Positions 28,453 through 36,686 of a stretch of 64,000 nt of DNA are shown piece by piece (the first letter of the stretch is position 1; every line of letters starts with the position of its first letter). A model generated the notes under the pieces. The model was not told the origin of the DNA. It did not search any database and saw only the letters and a list, made by a program, of their open reading frames with translations. The DNA lies in the NCBI RefSeq assembly GCF_023035295.1, contig NZ_CP075076.1, positions 682,001-746,000 of the forward strand. Reading direction: 5' to 3'. The translations under genes were made by a program, and so were the position numbers. The stretch comes from Borrelia coriaceae (GTDB lineage: Bacteria > Spirochaetota > Spirochaetia > Borreliales > Borreliaceae).

Positions 28453-31026
28453 ATGATAGATCCAGAAAACGAAGAACTTTTAGAGATTTTTTTTGAGGAA
28501 GCTCAGAACCTTGTAGATACTCTTGAAGAGAACATTATGTCATTAGAGGATGACCCTCATAATGCAGATACTATTGATGAGATATTTAGAGCGGCTCATA
28601 CTCTTAAGGGTGGTTCAGCTTCTGTTGATATGATGGAACTTTCAGGTTTCACTCATGTCGTTGAGGATGTATTTGATGCTATTAGAGATAATAAATTAAA
28701 GATATGTAATGACCTTGTTGATTTACTTTTAAGTGCGCTTGATGTAATAAAAGGTATGCTAGAAGCGCGTCTTAATGGGGATGTTTATTTACAAGATGTA
28801 AGCGAGCTTAAAAATAAATTAAGAGGGTTTTTAAAAGATGAGCATCAGACAGTTGCTCCTGTTGTATCTTTGGATGATGCAAATGATGATGAATTTTTAC
28901 TTTCTTCCCATGAACTTGGTGATATGAGAGAAGTTGTGGGAGTTGGGCAAAAAGTTTTAAGAGTGAGTATTTATTTTGATAAAGATAATCCTATGGCTAC
29001 AATTTCTGGTATACAGATATTTCAAGCTTTAAAAGACTTAGGTCCAATTCTTTATACTGTTCCTAATTATGAACAACTTATTGCAGATAAATTTTTAAGA
29101 AGAGTAGATTATTATTTGCTATATTTAAATAGTTCTAATGTTGAAGAAAAGATCAATTTGTCTGATGTTGCTTTGAGTTGTGTAATTGATGAACTTGATG
29201 TTGATAGTGAGTTAGCCAAGGCAGAGTTAAGAGAGAAGGGAACAGTTGTTCATGACACTCTCTTTAAGGTAAAATTACAGCTTTCTAATGATGAGCTTAT
29301 AAGTTTAAGAGAGCGTATTGGTGATTCTAAATTGTTTGAGGTAAAGTTAAATTTCAATAAAGATAATCCTATGTCAACAATTTCTGGATTTCAGATGTTG
29401 CAGGCGTTAAAAAGTTTGGGAGAAATTTATAAAACTATTCCTGATAGTGAAGATTTATTATCCGATAAATTTTTTGAGTTTATTGTATATTATTTAATAT
29501 CAGATGCCTCAGTAGATAGTATTTCTAAAAAGGTAGATTTGTCAGATGTTGTTATTAATTTTGATATTAACGAAATTGATTTAAAAAATATTAAGGATAT
29601 AGATTTAAGTAGTGAAGTTGGGAGTTATCCTTCTGTTAAGGAACCTAAGAAGGCAGCTGTAAGTGTCAATTTAATTAGAATTGATAGTAAAAGAATAGAT
29701 TCCATATTAAACCTTGTAAGTGAGGCTGTTATCAGTAAGTCAACTTATAATCAAATCAATGCTGATATGACGTCTTTCCTTTATGGTTTTAATTATTTTT
29801 ATGATTATCAAGAAAATTTGAGAAATAGTTTCTTGGTGGATTTAAAGGTGGTTTGTAAGGATGTGGGTTTAGAATTGGAAAGTTCTCTTGAAAACCAAAT
29901 AGCCAATTTGGTGGAACATAAGCTTGATAAAACTTTACGTGACATGGCAGGTTTAAGAGATTTACTATTAAAAATTCTTCAAGATTCTAAATTTGCTTCT
30001 AATAGGTTTTCTAGGATAATTACTGATTTGCATGAAAGTGTTTTAAAGACAAGAATGCTTCCAGTGTCTAGTATTTTTTCAAGATTTACAAGAGTGGTAA
30101 GAGACCTTTCAAAGAAGTTAGGAAAAGTTGTAGAGCTTTCTACCGAGGGTGAAGATACGGAGATTGATAAATCTGTTATAGATGATCTTGTAGATCCTTT
30201 AATGCATTGTGTTAGGAATTCTATGGATCATGGCCTTGAAACTGCTGATGAGAGACTTAAAAAGGGCAAAGATAAGGTTGGTCATATAGTTTTGCGCGCT
30301 AAAAATGAAGGTAATGTGATATCAATTGAGATTGAAGATGATGGGAAAGGTATAGATCCAAATATTATTAGGCAAAAATCAATTGAGAAAGGCTTAATAA
30401 AAGAAGATGCGGTGCTATCTGAGAGTGAGATTTTTAATCTAATTTTTGAACCTGGGTTTTCAACAGCTAGTCAAATTACAGATGTTTCTGGTAGAGGCGT
30501 AGGACTTGATGTCGTTAAAAATAATATTAAAAAATTAAATGGAAATATTATCATAGATTCGAAAGTTGATGTTGGTACTACTTTTAAAATAAAGCTTCCT
30601 TTGACGTTGGTTATTGTGCAGGGCCTTCTTGTAAAGTCAGGTGCTGAGGTTTATGTTGTTCCTTTAAATAGCGTTCTTGAAACACATAGAATTAGTGAAG
30701 AGAATATAAAGCTTCTTGAAAATGACCATGAAGTTTATAATTTAAGAGAAGAAGTTATATCTGTGCTTAGGCTTGATGAGCTTTTTAATATAAAGGACAC
30801 TCAAACCCTATGTGAAAAATTTTTGATAGTCATTAGCATTAATGATAAGAAGGCAGGGATAGTTGTGGATTCTATTCTTGGAGAAGAGGATTTTGTTGTA
30901 AAGCCTATTAAAGATAAGTATGCTTCAAGTCCTGGAATAGTGGGAGCTACTACACTTGGTAATGGTAAGGTTGTCTTAATTATTGATGTGTTTAGGCTTT
31001 TTGACCTAAAGGATATGAAAGGATAG
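28453..31026 (+). CDS. cheA2: Chemotaxis histidine kinase CheA2
   Basis: 857 aa. HPt domain at 1-130 with phospho-His49 in RAAHTLKGGSA. Two related modules then follow (about 170-265 and 290-385), each with DKDNPMATISG-type or NKDNPMSTISG text and a later DKF; these sit where P2 (CheY-binding) is found. Dimerisation region about 405-540, ATPase with HCVRNSMDHGLE, DDGKGID and GRGVGLDVVK (about 580-690), and CheW-like P5 (about 715-855). Phosphorylates CheY3 to control run/flex motility; CheA2 is the kinase essential for chemotaxis in B. burgdorferi. Confidence 0.97.
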   Translation: MIDPENEELLEIFFEEAQNLVDTLEENIMSLEDDPHNADTIDEIFRAAHTLKGGSASVDMMELSGFTHVVEDVFDAIRDNKLKICNDLVDLLLSALDVIKGMLEARLNGDVYLQDVSELKNKLRGFLKDEHQTVAPVVSLDDANDDEFLLSSHELGDMREVVGVGQKVLRVSIYFDKDNPMATISGIQIFQALKDLGPILYTVPNYEQLIADKFLRRVDYYLLYLNSSNVEEKINLSDVALSCVIDELDVDSELAKAELREKGTVVHDTLFKVKLQLSNDELISLRERIGDSKLFEVKLNFNKDNPMSTISGFQMLQALKSLGEIYKTIPDSEDLLSDKFFEFIVYYLISDASVDSISKKVDLSDVVINFDINEIDLKNIKDIDLSSEVGSYPSVKEPKKAAVSVNLIRIDSKRIDSILNLVSEAVISKSTYNQINADMTSFLYGFNYFYDYQENLRNSFLVDLKVVCKDVGLELESSLENQIANLVEHKLDKTLRDMAGLRDLLLKILQDSKFASNRFSRIITDLHESVLKTRMLPVSSIFSRFTRVVRDLSKKLGKVVELSTEGEDTEIDKSVIDDLVDPLMHCVRNSMDHGLETADERLKKGKDKVGHIVLRAKNEGNVISIEIEDDGKGIDPNIIRQKSIEKGLIKEDAVLSESEIFNLIFEPGFSTASQITDVSGRGVGLDVVKNNIKKLNGNIIIDSKVDVGTTFKIKLPLTLVIVQGLLVKSGAEVYVVPLNSVLETHRISEENIKLLENDHEVYNLREEVISVLRLDELFNIKDTQTLCEKFLIVISINDKKAGIVVDSILGEEDFVVKPIKDKYASSPGIVGATTLGNGKVVLIIDVFRLFDLKDMKG

Positions 31027-31030
31027 TCTT

Positions 31031-32410
31031 ATGATTAAAATAAAAGAGATATGTTTTGGTGAGGATAGTTTAAGGAATCAGGGTGGAGGCTATAATTCTG
31101 TTAACTTAGATTTTAAAGTGGTATCTTTTAATATTGGGAATGATAATTATCTGGTAGATATTATGCAAGTTAAGGAGATTAGGAAATCTAGTAATTTTAC
31201 ATATGTTCCAAATGCTAAGAAATACGTGATTGGTCTTGATAATTTAAGAGGTGAGATTATTTCTATTATTGATTTGAGGATAATGTTTAATTTGGAAGTA
31301 ATGAAGAGAGAGCTTGAAGACATTATGGTTCTTAAGAATGGTGATTTATTAATAGGGGTTATTGTTGATAAGGTTAATAATGTTTTTTCAATTGATTCTT
31401 CTTTGATTCAAACGCCCCATCCTGTTTTATCTCAGGAATCCCTTATGCATTACATAAAGGGAGTAGTAGAGTATGGTGACAAATTATATATTCTGCTTGA
31501 TGTTGATAAAATTTTTAATTATGATGGAGAAGAAGAAATTTTATTGGAAGATGGCAGGAATGATGGTGAGGTAAATGTCTCTGAAAATGAAGACAAATCA
31601 TTTCCTTATAACAATAATGCTGTAGAATTGTCAGAAGCATCTATTACTGAGTTTTCAACGTCTTCTAAGGATGATGATTTAAAGATTATTAAGGAAAATC
31701 TTTTTAAATATTCTTTCAATGCATCTTTAGTGAGTGACGAGTTTTTAAAGAAAGTTGGTATGAAATTAGATATTGCAAATATTAATGATTTGTCTTATGA
31801 TAATTTTCTAGGTGAGTTTTATTCAAAATCATCAGGATGCTTGTGGGATGATAAGTATTTAAAAGAATTTCAGGAAGAGATTGTTAGGCGATATATTAAT
31901 GATATGAATGATGTTGGCACAATTTTGAATGTTTTTGAGATTGGATGTGGCGATGGAAAGGAAACAGTCTCGTTTGTGAATGTTTTATATGATACTTATA
32001 AAAATCCCTTTAAGGTAAAAGCTATTGATAATAATTTAGTTAAAGCAATTAGCACTTCTAATTTAGTTTTCTCAGAGGCTGAGATTAATTTGAGCGAAAT
32101 TTATGTAAAAAATTCCTTTGAGCAAAGTCCGGGGGTTTATAAATTTAAGCCAGAGATTATGAATAATATTTTATTTGAATATTCAGATGCTATTTTATCA
32201 GAATTCCCAGACAATTTGGCAGTTATTTTTTTAAGGGATATTTTATGTTTCTTAAATGATGATAAGCAAATTTTAATTCTGGATGCTATTGCAGAAAAGT
32301 CTGTTAGAGGAGCTCTTTTAATTTTGGGAGATAATGAAGAACTTAAGAACAGTAATCTTTTTGTAAAAGATATTTCTGTTGAACATTTTAACTTATATAA
32401 AAGGATCTAA
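31031..32410 (+). CDS. cheW3: CheW3: CheW adaptor fused to a CheR-like domain
   Basis: 459 aa. Residues about 28-165 are a CheW domain (VVSFNIGNDNYLVDIMQVKEI, split: FNIGNDNYLVDI; LRGEIISIIDLR) that joins receptors to CheA. After an acidic linker (about 168-225), residues about 230-459 resemble CheR: FEIGCGDGKETVSFV is a Rossmann SAM-binding loop near residue 303, and VIFLRDILCFLNDD replaces the CheR RNVLIYF segment. Whether it still methylates is not clear from sequence. SD AAGGAT; four bases after cheA2. Confidence 0.92.
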   Translation: MIKIKEICFGEDSLRNQGGGYNSVNLDFKVVSFNIGNDNYLVDIMQVKEIRKSSNFTYVPNAKKYVIGLDNLRGEIISIIDLRIMFNLEVMKRELEDIMVLKNGDLLIGVIVDKVNNVFSIDSSLIQTPHPVLSQESLMHYIKGVVEYGDKLYILLDVDKIFNYDGEEEILLEDGRNDGEVNVSENEDKSFPYNNNAVELSEASITEFSTSSKDDDLKIIKENLFKYSFNASLVSDEFLKKVGMKLDIANINDLSYDNFLGEFYSKSSGCLWDDKYLKEFQEEIVRRYINDMNDVGTILNVFEIGCGDGKETVSFVNVLYDTYKNPFKVKAIDNNLVKAISTSNLVFSEAEINLSEIYVKNSFEQSPGVYKFKPEIMNNILFEYSDAILSEFPDNLAVIFLRDILCFLNDDKQILILDAIAEKSVRGALLILGDNEELKNSNLFVKDISVEHFNLYKRI

Positions 32411-32421
32411 AGGAGAAATTA

Positions 32422-32907
32422 ATGAGAATAGATTATATAGAACCATTTTTAGATGCTGCGTCTTCAGTTTTAAGAGATATGTTACTTGTTGAAGATATTC
32501 ATATGGGCAGCCCTGGACTTAAATCGATAAATCAAAAAATAAAGGGTGTTTCTGTAATTGTAGGACTTGCAGGTTCTGTTGAAGGTAGCATTATTATTGA
32601 TATGGATATTGATACTGCGCTTTTTGTTGCTTCCAAGTTGAATTTTGAGGAATATGTTGATTTTGATGATGAAGAGACTAAGGAGATGGTAGCAGCAACT
32701 CTTACAGAAGTTGGCAATATTATTGCTGGTAATTTTGTTACTACTTTGCATGCTAAAGGTTTTGTGTTTGATATAACTCCACCGGCTTTTATTTATGGAG
32801 AAAATATGAAAATAAGTAATAAGGGTTCTGAAGCATTAATAGTACCTTTTACTTTGCCAGATGGTAAAATTATAGAAGTTAATATTGCAATAAGAGAGAG
32901 GGTTTGA
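32422..32907 (+). CDS. cheX: CheY-P phosphatase CheX
   Basis: 161 aa. Dimeric phosphatase that dephosphorylates CheY3, replacing CheZ in spirochaetes. The catalytic ExxN is Glu96 and Asn99 in TEVGNIIAG. Start 11 bases after cheW3 with AAAGGAG. Full length. Confidence 0.96.
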   Translation: MRIDYIEPFLDAASSVLRDMLLVEDIHMGSPGLKSINQKIKGVSVIVGLAGSVEGSIIIDMDIDTALFVASKLNFEEYVDFDDEETKEMVAATLTEVGNIIAGNFVTTLHAKGFVFDITPPAFIYGENMKISNKGSEALIVPFTLPDGKIIEVNIAIRERV

Positions 32908-32960
32908 TATGATTATGAAGTTGAAAGTACTTATTATGGAAAAAGAGGGTTTGATATGAT
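32897..32960 (+). repeat. 17-bp direct repeat carrying SD and start codon
   Basis: AGAGGGTTTGATATGAT occurs at 32897-32913 and 32944-32960, 47 bases apart. Each copy contains a purine-rich SD and an ATG. The second ATG starts cheY3; the first starts a 16-codon ORF. Confidence 0.9.
32909..32959 (+). CDS. 16-codon ORF coupled to cheX and cheY3
   Basis: Encodes MIMKLKVLIMEKEGLI. It starts one base after the cheX stop and its TGA overlaps the cheY3 start as ATGA. SD GAGAGGG is well spaced. The KVLIMEKEG stretch recalls the first strand of a response regulator, so it may be a remnant of partial duplication, or simply a coupling ORF that hands ribosomes to cheY3. Not known to be translated. Confidence 0.4.
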   Translation: MIMKLKVLIMEKEGLI

Positions 32961-33396
32961 CCAGAAAACTACGATTGCTATGGATTCTTCAAATAAACCA
33001 AAGGGTATTAATTATGAAACAGGTGTTCCTTTTAATGTTTTGATTGTGGATGATTCGGTTTTTACTGTAAAGCAGCTTACACAAATTTTTACGTCTGAGG
33101 GCTTTAATATTATTGATACTGCTGCTGATGGTGAAGAGGCTGTAATCAAATATAAGAATCATTATCCTAATGTTGATGTTGTTACTCTTGATATTACTAT
33201 GCCCAAGATGGATGGAATAACTTGTCTTTCTAATATTATGGAGTTTGATCAAAATGCTAAAGTAATAATGATTTCTGCTTTAGGTAAAGAGCAGTTGGTG
33301 AAGGATTGCTTGATTAAAGGTGCAAAGACATTTATTGTAAAGCCTCTTGATAGAGCTAAGGTCCTTCAAAGAGTTATGTCTGTATTTATTAAATAA
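32956..33396 (+). CDS. cheY3: Chemotaxis response regulator CheY3
   Basis: 146 aa, with an extra N-terminal extension of about 24 residues before the receiver fold. Acidic pocket Asp32/Asp33 (LIVDDS), phospho-acceptor Asp79 (VTLDITMPKMDG), switch Ser in MISALG and Lys in FIVKPLD. When phosphorylated it acts on the flagellar motor; CheX removes the phosphate. Last gene of the operon. Confidence 0.96.
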   Translation: MIQKTTIAMDSSNKPKGINYETGVPFNVLIVDDSVFTVKQLTQIFTSEGFNIIDTAADGEEAVIKYKNHYPNVDVVTLDITMPKMDGITCLSNIMEFDQNAKVIMISALGKEQLVKDCLIKGAKTFIVKPLDRAKVLQRVMSVFIK

Positions 33397-33419
33397 AGTA
33401 GTATATGCTTAATTGATTA

Positions 33420-33929
33420 TTATTCTTTGTAAAAAAGCATTGAATTACTTATTTCGTTTAAGTTCTTTGTAAAATATGACATGTTAAGATTGAAAATTTC
33501 TAATTTGTTTTTACTGTTGTTTCCTATATATAGTTCTAATTTGTAGAATCCTTTTTTGGTGTATATTAATGCTAAACTTTTAAAAATTGAGTCTATAGTT
33601 TTTATTTTGAATATTTTATACTTAGAAAAATCTTTGTCGATAATTTCACTTTGGATTAGATATTGATTTGCTTCTTTGTAGGCTGGAGTGATTGTGCTGT
33701 AATCAATCTTATCTTTTAGAATGCTTTTTATAAAATTTTCTGTTAATTTATATATCTCTATTTCATGTGTGCTTTTTGGATATTTGGTATAATATTCTTC
33801 CTCTATTATTAAATTAAAAGCAGAATATTTTTTTGTTGCTTCTGCTGATCGTTTTTCGATTGAAGTTGTTATTAATCTTGAATAGATCGATGTGGTAATA
33901 ACGAAAATTAGAAATATTTTTTTTGTCAT
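33420..33929 (-). CDS. Uncharacterised exported protein
   Basis: 169 aa with an N-terminal hydrophobic segment (IFLIFVITTSIYS) that looks like a signal peptide and no lipobox Cys. The remainder contains FNLIIEEEYYTKYPKSTHEI and SLALIYTKKGFYKLELYIG, a helix then strands pattern; no domain recognised. Its ATG overlaps the stop of the upstream membrane sensor gene (ATGA), so the two proteins are probably made together and may work together. Confidence 0.7.
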   Translation of the reverse strand: MTKKIFLIFVITTSIYSRLITTSIEKRSAEATKKYSAFNLIIEEEYYTKYPKSTHEIEIYKLTENFIKSILKDKIDYSTITPAYKEANQYLIQSEIIDKDFSKYKIFKIKTIDSIFKSLALIYTKKGFYKLELYIGNNSKNKLEIFNLNMSYFTKNLNEISNSMLFYKE

Positions 33930-34972
33930 ATATGTTCCTTATTGTTGTTTATTATTCGTTTCACTTTTTCAATTTCTAAGGGAATTTTGCTTCTTCGTTT
34001 TGCATTAAGTTTATCTTTTAATAAGACATTGTTAAATGTTTTTGCCATTTCATATACTTTTTCTTCGCTGAAATGAAATGGAATTTGAATTTTTCTATAT
34101 TCAATTGGATTTTGTAATACTTCTTGCATTAGTATAATTGGATTTAGAAAACTTGCTTTGAAGAATTTATAAAAGTTTGTTAAAAACAGTGTAAATGATA
34201 TGAAAAGTGTAAAGAAAAATATTCCAATTACAGAATCATTTTTTCTCTGCAGATATTTATCTATATAAAATTTTGTTTGATCTATTTCAATGATTTTGTA
34301 TTCGCTAGGACTGTAGTAGAAAAATATATCATCAGATTTAGAATATATTGTTTCATCTATATCTTTAATTATTAGTATAAAGGGGTATTTTTCTTTAATA
34401 TAATTTTTTTCAGTTGTTATTGAAATATTTTTTATAATATTAAATTCTTGTTTTTCTGGAATTGTATTTGCAAAACTTGAACTTGAAAATATTATGAAAA
34501 ATATGAATGGAATTAGTAAACTTATTGAAAATGTTCTAGCAAATGCGACTAAGATTAGATTTTTTTCTTTTGGGTTATAATAAATTTCAATCATTAAGTC
34601 GTTAAATCTAAGTAGTCTTAAGAATCTTAATTTGAAAAGCGAAAGTATGATAGGGCTTAAAATTGTTTCGTGAGGATTAATTATATTTTGAATTTGATGA
34701 GCACTATAAAATATTAAGGGTATTAGGCAATGAATTAAATCGAAAAATAGATTATTTCTTATATATATTTGTAATGTTCGTGATATATAGGCTTTTAAAA
34801 TTTTATATAAAAAGATTATGATCAAGACTAAATCGAATAAAAATCCAATGAATATTAGTGCAAATCGAATCTTGTATGGCAAGAAGAGTATTATTGATAG
34901 TTCTTCTATTAAGAATGCAAGTATAGAGGCTATTAAAGTGGCTTTAAAAAAATTTGAAAGTATTTTTACCAT
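33926..34972 (-). CDS. Six-helix membrane protein: voltage-sensor-like domain, periplasmic domain, HAMP-like segment
   Basis: 348 aa, position of BB0674, no assigned function that I know. Helices: about 8-30, 36-62, 73-92, 106-128, 138-163 and 246-268. The first four resemble the S1-S4 voltage sensor of ion channels: an acidic residue in helix 2 (Asp47), NNLFFDLIHCLIPL in helix 3 (Asp79), and helix 4 with arginines at 116, 119 and 122 (KLRFLRLLR). Residues about 168-245 form a periplasmic domain, and there is no channel selectivity motif. After helix 6, NPIILMQEVL and EKVYEMAKTFNNVL (277-316) fit a HAMP linker. No kinase or receptor output domain follows. In a tight operon after gph. Confidence 0.7.
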   Translation of the reverse strand: MVKILSNFFKATLIASILAFLIEELSIILFLPYKIRFALIFIGFLFDLVLIIIFLYKILKAYISRTLQIYIRNNLFFDLIHCLIPLIFYSAHQIQNIINPHETILSPIILSLFKLRFLRLLRFNDLMIEIYYNPKEKNLILVAFARTFSISLLIPFIFFIIFSSSSFANTIPEKQEFNIIKNISITTEKNYIKEKYPFILIIKDIDETIYSKSDDIFFYYSPSEYKIIEIDQTKFYIDKYLQRKNDSVIGIFFFTLFISFTLFLTNFYKFFKASFLNPIILMQEVLQNPIEYRKIQIPFHFSEEKVYEMAKTFNNVLLKDKLNAKRRSKIPLEIEKVKRIINNNKEHI

Positions 34973-35829
34973 TTATTTTTCCTAGCTATTTCTAGAAGTT
35001 CTTTAACTATTCTAGGATCATAGTCCTTGGAGCTTGATTGTTTTATTGAAAACCAACTTTCATCATATCCTATAAATCCTTTTGTTTTGTTATTTTTAAT
35101 GTTTGGCATTTTGGTTCTATTTGAAAAAATGGATATTAATGTCGCAATTGGTGACATGTTATTTAGGGTTTCATATTTAAAGAGACTTTGAGTTATTAGA
35201 TTAACTGTATTGTCATCTAAAAATTTAATTTCTCCGTTAACTAATTTTGCTGTGTTTTCAATATTCTTTGGAATTAATTTTATCCCTTTTTCTAAATAAA
35301 ACTTGATTATTAAAACTCTTAATAATAGTAAAATTTTTATATAATTTTTTACAATTTTTGAGGAATCGAGCATATCATTTTCTTTTTTGATTAAATATGT
35401 TGTGTAAGAATTTTTGTCTTCAAAGAGTTTATTTATGTAGAATGTCATATATCCATTACTTATAGCATTAAAATCATATAAAAATTCTTTCCTTAGGTAA
35501 GGATTTGATTTAATGGAATGAAATATTAATTCTAGATTATTTTTATTAAGTTCTTTGTTAAAGATGTCTTTTACAATATTTAGATCAATGGATTCAAGGT
35601 TTGACGAGATAATAGGGGTAATTATTATGTCTGTTTTTTCTTTAACGTATTGAATAAGTAGATCAGTATCAGATTTAAAGTTTTCGTTTATGAATGTTGA
35701 AATAGTTTTTTTATTTTCTTCTAGATATTTGATTATTTCAATTTCTTTTTCAAAAACTGATAATCCCTTTATGCTTTCATGATTAAATAAATAATGATAT
35801 AAATGTGGAAAATATACTTTTAAATTCAT
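34966..35829 (-). CDS. Uncharacterised cytoplasmic helical protein
   Basis: 287 aa, no signal peptide. Lys-, Asn- and Ile-rich and probably all helical, with one hydrophobic helix (IKILLLLRVLIIKFYL, about 173-188) that could contact a membrane. C-terminal FIGYDESWFSIKQSSSKDYD is distinctive. No recognised domain. Overlaps gph by ATGA at its start and the membrane sensor gene by seven bases at its end, so translation is coupled on both sides. Confidence 0.72.
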   Translation of the reverse strand: MNLKVYFPHLYHYLFNHESIKGLSVFEKEIEIIKYLEENKKTISTFINENFKSDTDLLIQYVKEKTDIIITPIISSNLESIDLNIVKDIFNKELNKNNLELIFHSIKSNPYLRKEFLYDFNAISNGYMTFYINKLFEDKNSYTTYLIKKENDMLDSSKIVKNYIKILLLLRVLIIKFYLEKGIKLIPKNIENTAKLVNGEIKFLDDNTVNLITQSLFKYETLNNMSPIATLISIFSNRTKMPNIKNNKTKGFIGYDESWFSIKQSSSKDYDPRIVKELLEIARKNKW

Positions 35830-36488
35830 TTGATTATGTCCAAAAGTTCCGATGGACTATTTAAGATATATTTTGCTCCGCTTTTTTTTAGTTCTTCTAC
35901 TGTTCTAAAGCCCCATGAAACTCCTATAGGTAGGAATCCGGCATTCTGAGCAGTGAACATGTCAATATCACTGTCTCCGATATATGCTATTTCTTTTGGC
36001 ATGAGATTTAATTCTATTATCATGTCAAGTGCATTTTCAGGATCTGGTTTAGCCTCAAATTTTGATGAGTAGCCTCTCACTTCAAAAAAATTTATGTCTT
36101 TAAATATATCTTTTGCTATTATTAATAGTTCTTCATGGTTTTTGTTGCTTAATATTCCTATTGGAATATTAAGTGTGTTTAGATTTTTTAAAAGTTCTGG
36201 TATTCCATCATATGCTATTGTTTGTGAGGCAAGATTGTGATTATATGCTTTTACGAATTCTTGATAAAGATTATCTTTAAGATACTTGTCATTTAAGTTT
36301 ATGCTGAGATAGTCTAGAGTGTTTTCTACTAATTTAGAATACCCTCTTCCAACAAGAGTTTTAAATTCATCTGGTTTAATTTCTCTGTATCCAAATTTTT
36401 TTAGGGCAAAGTTCATTGAGCATGCAATATCCATGATGCTGTTTATTAGAGTGCCATCCATGTCGAAAATGCAAGCTTTAATTTTCAT
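35826..36488 (-). CDS. gph: HAD-family phosphatase (phosphoglycolate phosphatase type)
   Basis: 220 aa. HAD motif I FDMDGTLINS (nucleophile Asp9), motif II in PIGILSNK (about 110), Lys in the FEAKPDP region (about 153) and motif IV IGDSDIDM (about 172). A helical cap between motifs I and II fits the Gph subfamily. Likely removes phosphate from 2-phosphoglycolate or a similar small molecule; substrate not certain. SD AGAGGA. First gene of a four-gene minus-strand operon. Confidence 0.9.
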   Translation of the reverse strand: MKIKACIFDMDGTLINSIMDIACSMNFALKKFGYREIKPDEFKTLVGRGYSKLVENTLDYLSINLNDKYLKDNLYQEFVKAYNHNLASQTIAYDGIPELLKNLNTLNIPIGILSNKNHEELLIIAKDIFKDINFFEVRGYSSKFEAKPDPENALDMIIELNLMPKEIAYIGDSDIDMFTAQNAGFLPIGVSWGFRTVEELKKSGAKYILNSPSELLDIIK

Positions 36489-36686
36489 GTTTTAATCCTC
36501 TTGAAAGTAATCATTCTTTTAGTGTGCATTCATTTTATCATTATTTTTTGTTTTTTATTAATTTTATTGCATGATTTTTAATCTTTTTCTTAAGATCTCT
36601 TGCAAATATTTATGTTTAGTTTTAGCATGTATGATTAGGGTATAAGTAAATGTTATTTATTTTTGTTACATTTCAGGCTATCTTTG

